NCBI GenBank assembly: GCA_026075535.2
Contig: AP026548.1
Span: 7,316,001 to 7,380,000 of the forward strand
DNA length: 64,000 nucleotides
Reading direction: 5' to 3'
Origin: Tricholoma matsutake
Lineage: Eukaryota > Basidiomycota > Agaricomycetes > Agaricales > Tricholomataceae
Under the pieces are notes generated by a model. It was not told where the DNA came from. It ran no database searches and saw nothing but the letters and a program-made list of their open reading frames with translations. This document shows positions 9,648 through 21,777 of the stretch, piece after piece. The position numbers and the translations under genes were made by a program. Numbering within the stretch: the stretch's first letter is position 1; each line of letters opens with the position of its first letter.

Positions 9648-11573
9648 TTCTACGTTGGATAAAAATTAACAATATTTTTTATACTACGCCTATTTGTGTA
9701 TATATTTTGATCAATATATGCATAGTTGCTTCATTAATAGATGGAGTATAAGGTATATATTGAATTCATCATGCTGTAGGAATGTGGAAGGAGGCTACAT
9801 GGATAGATACAACAAACATACATTGAAGTGACTGACACTGGTAGTGATAAAGTCACCAGTGGCCATAAGCGTAACAGTGGAGCTAAGTGAATGACCGGCG
9901 CCAGTTACTGTATGAGCTAAGAAAATGTGTATGGGCCCATTCTAACATAATGCAGGGAAATGGGCCCATATGAATGATATGCCCGATGGAATGATCGGGT
10001 GGGCCCATGACAGTAAAAGGAAAACAGTATGGGCCCACACGACTTCAGTGCATCTCTCGGCGCCAGAAAACATAAAGTTGGCGCAGGCAATTCACATAGC
10101 TCTTAAAAGATTTGTATTGTAATAGCAGCAGTAATTCAAGTCCTGTATGCTATAGCTGTGGGGGCCCATACTGTTTTAAGTCATCTATTTAGGAAAAGAT
10201 AAAGTGGGTGCCAGTCATGCACATAGTTCTTAAAAGACTTGTACGCTAATCATGGCCAATGTGCACTAGAACATGGATAACAAACAAAGGAATGGTGACA
10301 TGCTGTATGCTGTAGGAATGTGGGAGGATAAGGATATATGCAAAATCAGTACATTGTAGTGACTGGCACCGGTAGTGAAAAGTGCCCAGCGCCAGGAGTG
10401 AAAAGGTGACCGGTGCCGGTAGTGATAAAGTCGACAGCCCAAGAAAATGATGCCCAACTTCAGAAGGACAGGAAATTGTTGGCTTACTGGGAGGATGTGC
10501 GGAATCAGGTTAGGGAGCACCTTGACACTTAACAAGTTGTCTATGTAGGAAAAGATAAACATTGTAGTGACCAGCGCCGGTAGTGATAAAGTCACTTGTG
10601 GCGATAAGCATCCAAGGTCAAGAGCTAAGTGAATGACCAGCACCAGTTATTGTAGAACCCCACTTGTACACCAATCGCCACTGGTGGTCACTGATAACGA
10701 AAAGCAATGACATGCTGTAAAAGTAAGAAACTATTGACCAATGGGTATCACAAACACTGTGTACACTAATTGCTGCCAGATGACCGGTGCAGAATATATG
10801 CTAAAACAGTACATTGGAGTTGTAGAACTCCATGAGCATGTGTATGGGCCCATCCTAAAATAATACAGGGAAATGGGCCCATACTAATGATATGCTCGAT
10901 GGAATGATTGGGTGGGCCCATGACAGTAAAAGGAAAACAGTATGGGCCCACCCGACTATAGCATACAGGACTTGAATTACTGCTGTTATTACAAATCATA
11001 AAGAATATATCCTAAAACAGTACATTGTAGTGACCGGTGCTGGTAGGGAGATACACAGGCAAGTAAGAGAAGAGAACAATCATTAGTCGAAGACAGTAGT
11101 AATGTGCAATGAGAGTAGACATAGATTAATCCTGACACCAGCCAGACAGCAACTGTCGCTTGTGTGGCAGTCAGCTATTTCCTAACAGGATGTCTCGGCA
11201 CCGGAAAACATAAAGTTGGCGCCCGACATGGTGTAGTGATAATGTTACCAGGGGCAATAAGCATACAAGTTCAGAGCTAAGCAAATGACTGGTGCCATGA
11301 TCAGCGACGGTCACTGTACATGACCTAAGGAAATGTCTATGGGCCCTTCTCATAAAAGAATCTATACACAAACGGTACTTTGTAGGTACCGGTGATAGTA
11401 GTGACAATGGCGGTGATAATGCACTGGCACTTAGGGGCACATAGTTTGAAGAATATATGCATGGTTATTTCATTAGTAGATGAAATATATAAGGGATCTA
11501 TTGAATGTATTGCATCCATGGCAGCGCCAAAAAAAAACTATCCACCGACCGTGGTGATATCCAAAGGCATGGT
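9648..11573. repeat. Left internal repeat block of the KDZ element
   Basis: There is no gene of its own. The block is a mosaic of pieces that recur in inverted orientation in 18817-19958: the GTGACCGGCGCCGGTAGTGA motif, TATGGGCCCAT motifs, the sequence around ATGACATGCTGTAAAAGTAAG, and the ACTGTCGCTTGTGTGGCAG piece. At about 10443-10535 it contains a nearly exact copy, on the plus strand, of the last 30 codons of gene D (ending WEDVRNQVREHLDT and TAA). The block therefore arose by inverted duplication from the right side. Confidence 0.8.
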
Positions 11574-14100
11574 TTATTGTGCATGCTGGTGTCTTAAGTC
11601 AAACGTATCCTGGGGGTCAGTGGATGCATCTCCATGAGCTTTTGGTCTTGGCTTTGGACGGAGGCTGGGATCCATTGTCACATTCATCACTTCGACATCA
11701 GTGTTGCTGGGCTTTGATTTTTTAGGCCGCCGGCTGTGACTATTGTGGTCATTCGACCGTGCTCTTTTCAGCTTTCCCTTGCTTCCTTCTGCTGGTGTAC
11801 TCATTCCAGGATCCTGTATTGTAGTCACTTCATCGGTGTTGCAAGCACGGGATCTGTGGTCATTCGACCATGCTCTTTTCAACTTTCCCTTGCTTCCTTC
11901 TGCTGGTGTACTCATTCCAGCATCCTGTGTTGTAGTCACTTCATCGGTGTTGCGAGCGCAGGATCTTGATTGTGTTTTCATCCAACACTTTCTGTGGTCA
12001 GGGATTACACTATCGGTTGAAGCAACTGATGTTGCCTCAGGGATGGTATCCATTGGTAATGAAGCTAGTGTCATGTTCTGGTGAGAATTTTGACCTTGCT
12101 GAATGGCCGGTCAGAGGGCAGGTGCAGTGGAATCATGGATACTACCATGTTCCATCCATGCAGGAACTGGACCATTCATTAAATGACCCCCATGCTCCAA
12201 ATCTGCAAGATAGCTAGCATAGGTAGGCTCTGTCATGTTGACTCCTGTAGGACTGGTCATCAAACCCATCATCGCTGGAATATTGTGATCCTCCGCTGTT
12301 ACGTATCGGCCAGGTGGAATGAGCGCCTTCTGGAGCATGGGATCAACCAAAAGGTCCCATTCCAGTGGCATCAGGTTTTCCGGTAGCAGTGGAGCTAACC
12401 CAGTGGCTTGCTGCTTTTTCTTTTGTTGTTTCGGTACTGGTGCACTCTCACTTTCGGGTTGCTGTGTGGTGGCCTTGGGCTGTTTGCCTTTTGTTTTCTT
12501 TTTGGTTTGTTTGCCCTTTGGCAGATTGTATGGAGCTGCTGTTGTTCCTTTGGTCTCTGTGTCATCCAAGTCTGTAAGTTCTTGTAATCAAACTGCTGGC
12601 CAAAGTGTTCCCTCCCATGAATTAAGGACATTTGTGAATTCGAAACCAATCTTTCCTTCTTCCTGCCTTCCCATCCAATGGGTAAAACATGCCTCAATAT
12701 CATGTTTATGCATTTTCGATGGTTCCTGCAATAATACAAACTCCTCATCCAGTGATTCATCTGAGTCTTCCGGTGCCGCAGTTGATGCTCGTGATCTCCC
12801 TGGCACCGAGGAAGTTGTGCAGCTCTTTCCTCCTTTCTGCAGAGGCATATAGTCCACCTGGTTGATAAATTTGGATTGCTGTGTGTGAATATCAAGCCAT
12901 GGGACATGACCGGAGGTTCTCCTTGCAGCTAAATCTTGCTGGGGATCAGTATCTTCATTAATCAAAAATGGTTCACTCACTGTACATCCTTTCAATGTAT
13001 GCCCATAAAACTTGTTTTTGGTAATTCAAAAACTGGGCATTGTCGCCGTGGCGGATAAGACAGTTCGCTGGTAGCAGTGGCTGTCCCTTCACTCCAGTCT
13101 CCAGGATTTGTTTAGGCTTTGCCCCACCAGCAGGTCGTATCACTGATTTCTCCTCTTCATCGGTGGTGAGATATTCCTCAATGTATGCCTCGAACGTGTC
13201 TGCAATAGGCTTTTCATGCCACCCAGGTTCATCAGTGATGAAATTTGGCTTATTGTTGCCTAGAAAGCTATTTGTTTCAAACCTACAAATTCTTCATTAG
13301 TTGTCATTAAATGCCAGGTGAATGGACATACACACTCCACTTCCTCTTGCCCGCTGGATTTACCCATCCACCCAACACAACCATTCAAACCCCAAGTTCA
13401 AGGTACATCGAATTTTGAAATTCATTCATATGCTTTGTGAGCGTTTTCTCAGCATCCCTAAGATCAATTCAGCCAAGTTACTGAATTATGGGTGATACAT
13501 GTACTTTTGCCGAACAGCCAACGGTGGGCCAGTATTCATCCATTGTTGCCGAAGTGCCTCAATCTTTGCATTTTCCTTTGAATCATTGGAGATTCTTTTG
13601 TTGACCTTCGCATATTGCCATGAATATTCAGCCATACAGTCCAGTCGTCCTTTCTCCAGATCTGGAGCCTCCCGTCCAATCGCCATCTCTATTTCTGACC
13701 CATACAGGTGGATAATTACTTTGCACCATGGAGGGACCTTGCTGACTGCCGCCTTCGGTGGTTTGCAAGCATTTTGTCTGTACCAAGCTCTAATACACTG
13801 ATAATCATGTTTGTCAAAGAGCAGAATATACATCAAGGGCTTATTGCTCACTTCCTCCAGGCCATCCATTGGAGGTTTAACAGGTAAATTAAATAAGTCC
13901 GTCATGGCACCTTGTAAGGTTAGTTGTTGCACTTTACAGTTTTTTGATGTCTTCCAGTTGTCCACTCGTTGCCATAGCACATTCAGTTCCACTGGTGACC
14001 ACTTATGGGCAACTGGTTGAAATTCTGCACTAGAACTTGAAGGACAGCTGCCAAAGTCTTCCCCGCTTTGATCAGCATCCTTGGTGGACATGATAGTCAA
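11574..14100 (-). CDS. KDZ-element cargo gene B: large unrecognised protein
   Basis: The minus-strand frames 14100-13486, about 13290-13020, 12995-12588, 12569-12111 and 12074-11574 read as exons of one protein of roughly 800 residues. The first exon holds SPVELNVLWQRVDNWKTSKN, then IHLYGSEIEMAIGREAPDLE and RLDCMAEYSWQYA, a globular region I cannot assign. The second holds NFITDEPGWHEKPIADTFEA. The later part is charged and low in complexity, with a lysine-rich tract (KGKQTKKKTKGKQPK). Near the end is a 36-residue direct duplication (NTDEVTT..GMSTPAEGSKGKLKRA) encoded by two 108-bp repeats at 11750-11960. The exon joints between 13486 and 13300 are unresolved, and one in-frame TGA may interrupt them. 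The co-orientation with the transposase is typical of multigene elements. Confidence 0.5.
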
Positions 14101-15163
14101 TGTGGATGCAGTAGACAGGTTGTGCTGGCAAATACATTAGGTACCTTGATATTGCATCAGACTGTCCCTGAGGACTATTTACAGGTCATATTTCAGCCTC
14201 AATATACCCTAATATACCCATGACTTTGCTTGGTACACCTTTAATCCTCTTGCCACACCTTAATATATCACAATGTCCCTGAGCAGAACAGCAAGTAGTG
14301 GAGTATTATTAGCTGGGTGGTCCACCAATTATTTAGAATTTTATAAAAAAAAGGTAAGATTAGTAAACCATCATTTGTTGTCTTCAGTCATGGCTCCATT
14401 TGAGCCATTTGAGCCATTTGAGCCATTCGCCAATAGATGGATGTGTTGTCAGTGGGGCCACAATTACAATGTTGGTGGCAGGGTACATGCAGCAAGTATG
14501 GTCGAATATCACAAACGACGAGCTAATTTCCCTATGCTGCCATTACACACTTCCACTGCACTGGCACACCACACACATTGCCGACACAGCCACCGGCAAC
14601 AGCATAGCCACCTATGGTGCATCACCAACTCACCAACACCTGATATACCAATGTATGTGTTACAGTGAGTTACAACCACCCCACGCTACCAACACACTCC
14701 CACGGCGCCAGCACAGCTACACACATCACCGACACAATCACCCTTGCTGCCGGCACAGCCACAGGTGAATACAACAACAACACACCGGCGATATGCATCC
14801 TGGCAATGGCACCATACATCTTTATTACCCTTCCATCCACATCCAGCAGCGCCGACATTATCCTATTGATGCAGTATTTTCCTATTATGTGACTACGCCC
14901 GATGCGGCCTTCCCAAATCACACACTACACTTGATGCAGCCTTTTACTTGCACGGTTGATCTTTTTCTTATATATTACTTATTTTTTATTCCTTAACCTT
15001 TGTGCCTACTTCCATGCAACGAAGGTATAGTAACTTCCAGTTCTTTTAATTGTAGTAACTTATGGTTCCTACTTCCATCCAATGAAAATAATTTGATCCT
15101 GTCTTTCCCGTAAACATAAGTCTAGTGTAGGCTGCCAAACACAGCATCCTTCCAATTACCTGG
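14101..15163. other. Intergenic sequence between gene B and the transposase
   Basis: No credible gene. It contains a short 9-bp tandem (GAGCCATTT, four copies at about 14398-14430) and CGGCGCCAGCACAGC-type motifs resembling the internal repeat blocks. It should hold the promoter of gene B and the 3' flank of the transposase. Confidence 0.5.
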
Positions 15164-18100
15164 CTACTCAAAACCCCAGACATTTCCTACCCATGGATGT
15201 ATGGCTTTGAAAATACGCACGGAGGAAGTGGTCATCCTTTTCCAGTTCGCCGCCTGATGTTTGGTATATGCCACAGCTCCCGGCGAGGTCTGAGTCTCCA
15301 AGCAGTTAACCCAGACCTCTGCTCTGTGAAGAAAATAACGTGGGATCCAAGCCATTTCATGACTAGTAATTGATAACTCCTCCGACCATCTATCATGTTT
15401 GGCATTTGCCTGTAACCAGTGCACCCTGTAGACTAAATAATAGTGAAGTTGCTCATTAAAGTGAATTGAGGTGTACTTACATTCTTTCATCATTTTGCTT
15501 GCCTCGACATCGGCTTGGACATTAATGGTCCAAAACCATGGCAATGGTTCATCCTGTCTCAGGCTTCCACCCTCAGCATTGCCGGTACCACCCCTCACCA
15601 CGGCAGTTGAAATCTTGAGTTCGTCCCAGTGCAATACCTGATACTTGTACTGCATCTCAGGTGAACATCCCAATGATACCATTGCAGCCCTCGCAGCATT
15701 GTATACCTGACGATGTGCTTGAACCTGGCGGCTAATAGCATGCACCTTTGACCAAGCCCTTCCCTTTTTGTTCTTGGAGGTGGCGAGATATAAATTCTTT
15801 CTGAATAAGAAAGATTTCTCACCGAGGGCCATTCTAATGCCCTGGAGCTCATTGTTTGCTTGTCCTTCCCTCAATCTCAACTCTTTCTCGGCGAGGGAAT
15901 CCAAACCAAGCTGAGTAATTTGTGGAAAGCCAAATGTAGAGGGAAGAGGTAATGGGCGTGTTTCAGCAGTATGGACTGCTGCTACTGGGGGCCTTGTAAT
16001 AAATGGGTTGCTTTGATCATCATCATCCGAGTTAGTCTGGTAATTGGGAGCTTGTGATGGGAGTACTGGTCTCGGTGGCGAGTCATTAAGCTTTTGCAGT
16101 GTATCCAATGTGTCATTGTTCACAAATTGTTCTGATTTAGCAATGAAGGAATCCACTCTGGTATCAAGGTTTTGCCATTTTGTTGCAATCTTCAGCTTAT
16201 TGGCCTTGGACAACACTGAACACTGTTGATGTATAAAGGTCCGAAGAGCCAGTCTGATACTAGTTAGCATAGGAATATTTTGCAATGGCTGGATATGCAC
16301 TGGGCTTCCTCAAGTTTGAGGCCAAGAGCAACCCAGGTGGTTTCACCCTTTCCATCACCGGTTTCATCTTCATCCTCTAGAAGGTTCATTTGAAGGTCGC
16401 TTCGTGTGACCACTACCTGACCAGGGTTTATATCATAGATGTCCATTGCTTCTGGATTGGTTAGATGTGTTGCCTGAGAGTGTTTTTCCAATTCTTTCCA
16501 GGTTGCAATCTCCTCAGGGTCTGAGTTTGCCATGTACTGCAATAGGTCCACCTGACTTTCCTCCTCACCTGCCACAGCAGCTCTGAATTGGCGGGCAGTG
16601 GTAACCACTACATCTGGTTCCAAGTCAATCTGGCACAAGGTACAAACATGTATTCACCTATGTCCTGCATTTTTTTGAAGTTGGAATCCCCCATATGATC
16701 ATCCAAGGTTTCAATCCATCCAGAAATGGTAGCATTTTGGGTACTAGGTGAGATTTCATTCAACACTGACCACAATGATTCAAGGATTTCTCCATCCACT
16801 TGTCCAGCGCCGGGAATGAAAATCAGTGAAAAGCGTGAGAAACATTGCCAGACGTGGCCACCGACATGGAAAAGACCAATACCATGCAGAATGGTGATGC
16901 CAAGTGGTAGCTGGATATACTGACTCTCCTCCATCCGAAGTCTGAGCCTCTTCCAATACTGGCACATTATATCATAAATCAAAATGATTTTCTTGAGTCT
17001 GGTGATATTAGTGTTTTTCAGGGCTTCAGATAAAGAATAGTCCATGTTTGCTTGTCTAGAAAACATTACACAATGTCTCTCAAAATGTGAAGATATCTCA
17101 CTGTTCCCCTTTTTGGAAGTCAACCACCGCACTGGGGCAGAAGCAACCATGACGGCCACAAGCAGTTGCACCAACACCGGTTACATCAAGACCCTTGTAT
17201 TTGATGAAGCAGTCATTTACAGCATGATGCTCATTGCAGGTCAGTTTCTAATTTGGAGTTAGTAAATACGCTGAAAGTCTTTCAAATATCTTACCTGTGA
17301 CTTCCTTAGCAACGGCGAGGTGTGCTTTGTAGTGATTTGGCTCGGTCATGAAAAAATCACCATGACTGAGCTTAATATCACGGTGAGCATTTTCGCGCTT
17401 CTGATGAACAGTGGTGAAGTTTCCATCCATGACAAAAGTCCGAGTGTATGCCATTCTGAGGTAAGATTACATTAAATACATTCCAATTCATGCAATTTGA
17501 CTTACTGGTCAGGATCCTTGGTCCAATTTTCCGGCAGATTGACACCAGGCTGAGGACATGCAGCACAGAATGTTGGGATGTCAGTTGCACCATGCATTGC
17601 AGCCACTGATGAGCCACCGGCACTGGACTGTGATTCTCCCCAGCGGCCTCTCCACTTCAAATGTTTCAACATTTGCCATAGCCAGCTTGCCCTGAGAAGC
17701 TCCCTGTATCGATCCTCAAGTACCGATGTCAGAGATATTGACAACTGTAGTATATCAATCATACCTCCACAGCACTAGGAAATAAGGGTGAAGTCATGCG
17801 CTGGAGCTTCTGGTAGTATTGATAGGCTGAAGATTTACATTCCAGATTGGACAATCGCGCATCATCGAGGACTTTAAATGTGAACGTGGTCTTGATATTT
17901 TTGTAGCTGACTGGGAAAAGCCCTGATTGCAACAAGTGATTTTCCTGCTCTTGATGGGAATTAGGGCAATTACACCACTTGACCCACATACGATGTACAC
18001 CAGAAACATCGATTACTGTCAATTTGTGACAATCCATCAGCGTTGGGAAAGTTGTGGGACCAAGGTCATAAACACTGGTAAACCTTTTCATCTCCTTGAC

Positions 18101-18816
18101 AATGTTGTTGGTTCCATCACCTTCTGTTGCATCATCCAAATCATCTTCATAATTGTTGGCCTCTTGTCCAACCACATCTGGCGCTGATGGGTGAAAGTAA
18201 CTTGGGCAGGATGCACCATTGTGACTGAGATGTAAAACTAACCTGACTTGGAACAACCAAGCTGGTTCAAAATAGGAACCTGTCCAGTGGTCGATGTGGT
18301 GAAATGGGTTAGAAGCATGGTTATCATGGCAGCAGTCAGTACAGAACATGGGATTGAAAAGACAGTCTCAGCATCACCAGGTAGCAGCATCATCCCCACA
18401 CAAATTGCATTTCATGCAATCGGGTACTTCATTGGATAGTAGTGCTTCCAAATACATGGCCTTTTTAGGCAACCATTCTTCGATGTAATCTTGAGGTGTC
18501 TGAGGGTAATATTAGCATAGTAAATGTGGTAGCTATAATAAGTCACCTTTGAAGAGGGGGGATCAAGATCTGCAATGAAATTTAGAGTGTGATGCTCAAT
18601 TGGTTCATCGGACATCAGAGATGTTATATTGGTGTTGGATGTGGTCACCGATCCTGACACTGGTGCACTTATCTTGGCCTTCTTATGCCTTGGAGTTGAC
18701 TGAGGACTTTGCCAAACTGGTACAAGGCGATCCCTGGGTCCCCATGATGTCTGGGAGCGAACGACAGTCATCTGGGTGATTCTTCCAATGATGGTGCGAG
18801 TGTGTCCTCTAGGCAT
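15164..18816 (-). CDS. KDZ-family transposase with CxC2-like cysteine cluster
   Basis: Multi-exon gene of about 1,050 codons. The N-terminal exon (18816-18547) is Ser/Thr-rich. After a 47-nt intron (18500-18546) comes TPQDYIEEWLPKKAMYLEAL and a zinc-type cluster, CMKCNLCGDD...DCLFNPMFCTDCCHDNHA, then the CxC2-like domain (ECKSSAYQYYQKLQRMTSPL). A 50-nt intron (17715-17764) precedes DRYRELLRASW and CAACPQPGVNLPENW. The catalytic region has GLDVTGVGATACGRHGC, a 50-nt intron inside VVDFQKGEQ/QANMDYSLSEAL, then LIYDIMCQYWKR, FHVGGHVWQCFSRF and VDGEILESLWSVLN. The C-terminal helical part has RAWSKVHAISRQVQ and VYRVHWLQANAKHDRWSEE. The candidate acidic catalytic residues are present. Two in-frame TGA codons (18368-18370, 18374-18376) replace the arginines expected in WRCRDC, and a TAG near 17250 is unexplained. 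This copy is probably inactive. Confidence 0.9.
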
Positions 18817-19958
18817 GATGGTTTGTAGAGCGATGTAAAATTATGAACAAGCATCTCCAGGATTATATAGGCACTGTAGGCAGTGAGGAAACATGGCAAC
18901 ATGGCAATGTAAATGACAATGGTACCATGTAGAGGTTACTATGGGACTGTTCTACACAGCATACTAACATGTTACCTAGGTCATACTCACAAAGCTACTG
19001 TTGATGTTTCCAATGTAAAATTACACTGGCGGTGTTTGTGATACCCATTGGTCAATAGTTTCTTACTTTTACAGCATGTCATTGCTTTTCGTTATCAGTG
19101 ACCACCGGCAGCAATTAGTGTACAAGTCTAAGACCTATGGGAATGATCGGTGCGACATTGTCTTCTCCGGTGCCCATCACTCCAATGTACTGTTTTAGCA
19201 TATATTCTGCACTGGTCATTCGCTTTGCTCTTGACTTGGATGCTTATCGCCACCAGTGACTTTATCACTACCGGCGCCGGTCACTGCAATGTACTGATTT
19301 TGCATATATCATTATCCTCCCACATTCCTACAGCATACAGCATGTCACCATTCCTGCATTTGTTATCCATATTGTAGTGCACAGCGGCCGCAATTAGTAT
19401 ACAAGTCTTTTAAGAGCTATGTGGATGACCAGTGCCACCTTTACCTTTTCCGGTGCTGAGAGATACAGTTCAGAAATAGCTGACTGCCACACAAGCGACA
19501 GTTGCTTTCCGGCCAGTGTCAGGATTAGTCTATGTCTAGTCTCATTGCACATTACTACTGTCTTCGACTAATGATTGTTCTCTTCTCTTACTTGCCTGTG
19601 TATCTCCCTACCAGCACCGGTCACTACAATGTACTGTTTTAGGATATATTCTTTATGATTTGTAATAACAGCAGTAATTCAAGACCTGTATGCTATAGTC
19701 GTGTGGGCCCATACTGTTTTCCTTTTACTGTCATGGGCCCACCCGATCATTCCATTGAGCGTATCATTCATATGGGCCCATTTCCCTGTATTATTTTAGG
19801 ATGGGCCCATATGCATTTTCGTAGCTTATGGGGTTCTACAATAACTGGTGCCGGTCATTCACTTAGCTCTTGACCTTGGATGCTTATCGCCACAAGTGAC
19901 TTTATCACTACCGGCGCCGGTCACTACAATGTTTATCTTTTCCTACATAGACAACTTG
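18817..19958. repeat. Right internal repeat block of the KDZ element
   Basis: Inverted, rearranged counterpart of 9648-11573. It carries ACCGGCGCCGGTCACT units, four TATGGGCCCAT-type palindromes near 19700-19810, and repeated TGTACTGTTTTAG/ATATATTCT pieces. Spurious frames are shared with the left block in mirror image. No gene is present. The block ends against the stop codon of gene D. Confidence 0.8.
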
Positions 19959-20992
19959 TTAAGTGTCAAGGTGCTCCCTAACCTGATTCCGCACATCCTC
20001 CCAGTAAGCCAACAATTTCCTGTCCTTCTGAAGTTGGGCATCATTTTCTCGGACTGTCTCAGTCATCCTTTTCCATGTCGAATGCAGGTCATCAAAGATC
20101 TTCATCATTAATTGTATTTCGGCCAGGTCACCGGTGGCATATGGGACCGGCCATAGGTCTTGCCAGGTGAACTGGATCTGATGAAACTTAAGATAAATTA
20201 AAGGACAACAACATGTTACTCACCTGTGGCCGATGAACCACCAGGAAGTCATGTGGAGCGAATGGGTATGAGTCATAGTTCTCTGGATTGTTCTGTTTAC
20301 TCCATCAAGAATTGATATAGCTATCGACAATACGGGTGGGGTCATCAGCATCAACCTTCAAGTACCTTTGTATCGCTGGAATGTATTCTAGTTCCAGAAA
20401 ATCTTTGCCCTCAGGATCATTGCATTCCGAGCACCACAAAGTCCTATCCTGTACCATCTTTATGGTTTCCATGACGAGTGGGGGAGTGTATGGAGCACTG
20501 CCACCCATAGAGGCATAAATTCCAGTGGCCATCAAGAATTCCTTCTAAGTTGGTATTGGTGATCAGATAATTGGCAATCACAATATGTTCACTTACAGTC
20601 TCGAAAAATAGGCCAGACACCCACCCCAACCGTGACTCTTCATAGTCTTCATCGTTATCTACCGCAAGGATCCATGCAGTGATTGCAGCATGGAGATGTG
20701 ACATTCCATACAACAGCACTTCCTGCCCATGTGCTAGATCATTCCGTGCTGGTAGTAGTCCTGTAGTACTCTCTCGAATGCTGAGATCATGAGCTACCTG
20801 TTGAGCAGCAATGGCCTGCTCATGGAACTCAGTAGGTTTGACTGTAGTGTGAGGGTTCTCTAGGAAATCGGTGTTCCTCTGATGCTCGACTTCTATTTGA
20901 TTCAATGCGGTAGCGAATTCACCAGCAGTAACAGGGTCAGGTTTATATGGCCAGCGAGGCACGGATTTGAGGTTTGTATAGCGGGATATCAT
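19959..20992 (-). pseudogene. KDZ-element cargo gene D, unrecognised, one in-frame TGA
   Basis: Three exons: 20992-20597, 20544-20224 and 20186-19959. The introns are 52 nt and 37 nt, have GT-AG ends, and keep one frame of 314 codons. Exon 1 starts MISRYTNLKSVPRWPYKPDP and includes LLYGMSHLHAAITAWILAVD. Exon 2 has LFFET/KEFLMATGIYAS, WCSECNDPEGKDFLELEYIP and FAPHDFLVVHRPQ. Exon 3 has FTWQDLWPVPYATGDLAEIQ and ends WEDVRNQVREHLDT. A TGA at 20305-20307 interrupts SYINS-WSKQNN with the frame intact on both sides, so it is a single nonsense change, most simply CGA to TGA. No known domain is recognised. The last 30 codons recur inverted near 10.5 kb. Confidence 0.6.
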
Positions 20993-21049
20993 AACTTCAA
21001 TGCAGTTGTAGATACAGAATGTTTGGACGATTAAGTAATCAATGGACAA

Positions 21050-21590
21050 AATTATCATCGGCGCCAGGAACAAGCACCAATGATAAGTCCATATGGGCCA
21101 ATGTCTATAGGAAAACCAGTGGTGGGCCAATACAATCATTCCCTGTCAAATGGAATCATCGCATGGGCCCATGTATGTGGTAAGCAGTTCAAACTCTTAA
21201 CTACACCCTCTGTCAAGTCAGTAAAATTGTGCACTCATACCTCCAGATTCTGGCCCCAACATTGGGACATTCGTTTATATCTAACCATAATCTATAGCAG
21301 GACATCACATCAGTGTCTAAAACAATTGGCTAGTGTGGCATGTCCCAGCGCTGCATGCATCCAACCATATCTGCTGTGACCCGATGCCATATGCATCCAA
21401 CCGCTGATACCTGCTGACCTGCTGCTGCACTTTTTCCTACCAAACCTACAATGATCATCGGCAGCGGGAACCAGCACCAACGATATGTCTGTATAGGCTT
21501 ATGTCTATAAGAAAACCAGTGGTGGGCCAATACGATTGTGCAGTATCACATGCATTGCATGGGCCCATGTATATGTGGTAACATGTAGTA
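21050..21590. repeat. Subterminal direct repeats of the KDZ element
   Basis: A segment of about 140 bp (from ATCATCGGCGCCAGGAACA to GGGCCCATGTATGTGGTAA) occurs at about 21053-21181 and again, diverged, at about 21452-21582. The shared block AAAACCAGTGGTGGGCCAAT marks both. They lie just inside the right terminal repeat and may be transposase-binding subterminal sites, which is inference. Confidence 0.7.
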
Positions 21591-21777
21591 AAATGATGAC
21601 CGTGCTAGCCGGCGCCATGATTCAGATGTTGCTGCCGCTGAGAATTCTTCAGTGAAGCTGTATACTGGGCCCACACGAGTCTTTCCTGACGTGGGCCCAA
21701 TCTGCTACTGATGGATCAATCGTTGTTTTGCAGAAATCCGCTGAATGGATATACCGTTGTTTTTTACTGAACAGTGT
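21588..21777 (-). repeat. Right terminal inverted repeat of the KDZ element
   Basis: Inverted partner of 5224-5475, with the same ordered blocks. Confidence 0.85.

Larger units (their letters stand above)
5224..21777. mobile_element. 16.55-kb KDZ-family DNA transposon, complete end to end
   Basis: The element interrupts copia gag: VANKMLVYI ends at the right border and TSLTTLKEVWD resumes at the left border. An 8-bp duplication flanks it (AAACTTGT 5216-5223, GAACTTGT 21778-21785, one mismatch). The ends are inverted repeats that share TTTCTGCAAAAC, ATTGGGCCCA and GGAAAGACTCGTGTGGGCC over about 190-250 bp. An 8-bp duplication is the known habit of the Zisupton/KDZ group. Inside lie a KDZ transposase (15164-18816) and four other genes. 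Two scrambled inverted repeat blocks (9648-11573 and 18817-19958), rich in GGGCCCA and CCGGCGCCGGT motifs, are also present. Several genes carry in-frame TGA codons, so this copy is probably no longer active. Confidence 0.9.

Noticed and set aside
10266..11519. Minus-strand frames at 10266-10643, 10766-10999 and 11171-11440, and their mirror at 19150-20111
   Set aside because: They occur as mirror-image frames in the two internal repeat blocks, change frame at each shuffled piece, and overlap the tail of gene D on the wrong strand.
5224..21777. A TET/JBP dioxygenase among the KDZ cargo genes
   Set aside because: KDZ elements are known to carry such genes, so I looked for an HxD motif with the expected context in genes A, B, D and the zinc-cluster gene. 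None was recognisable.
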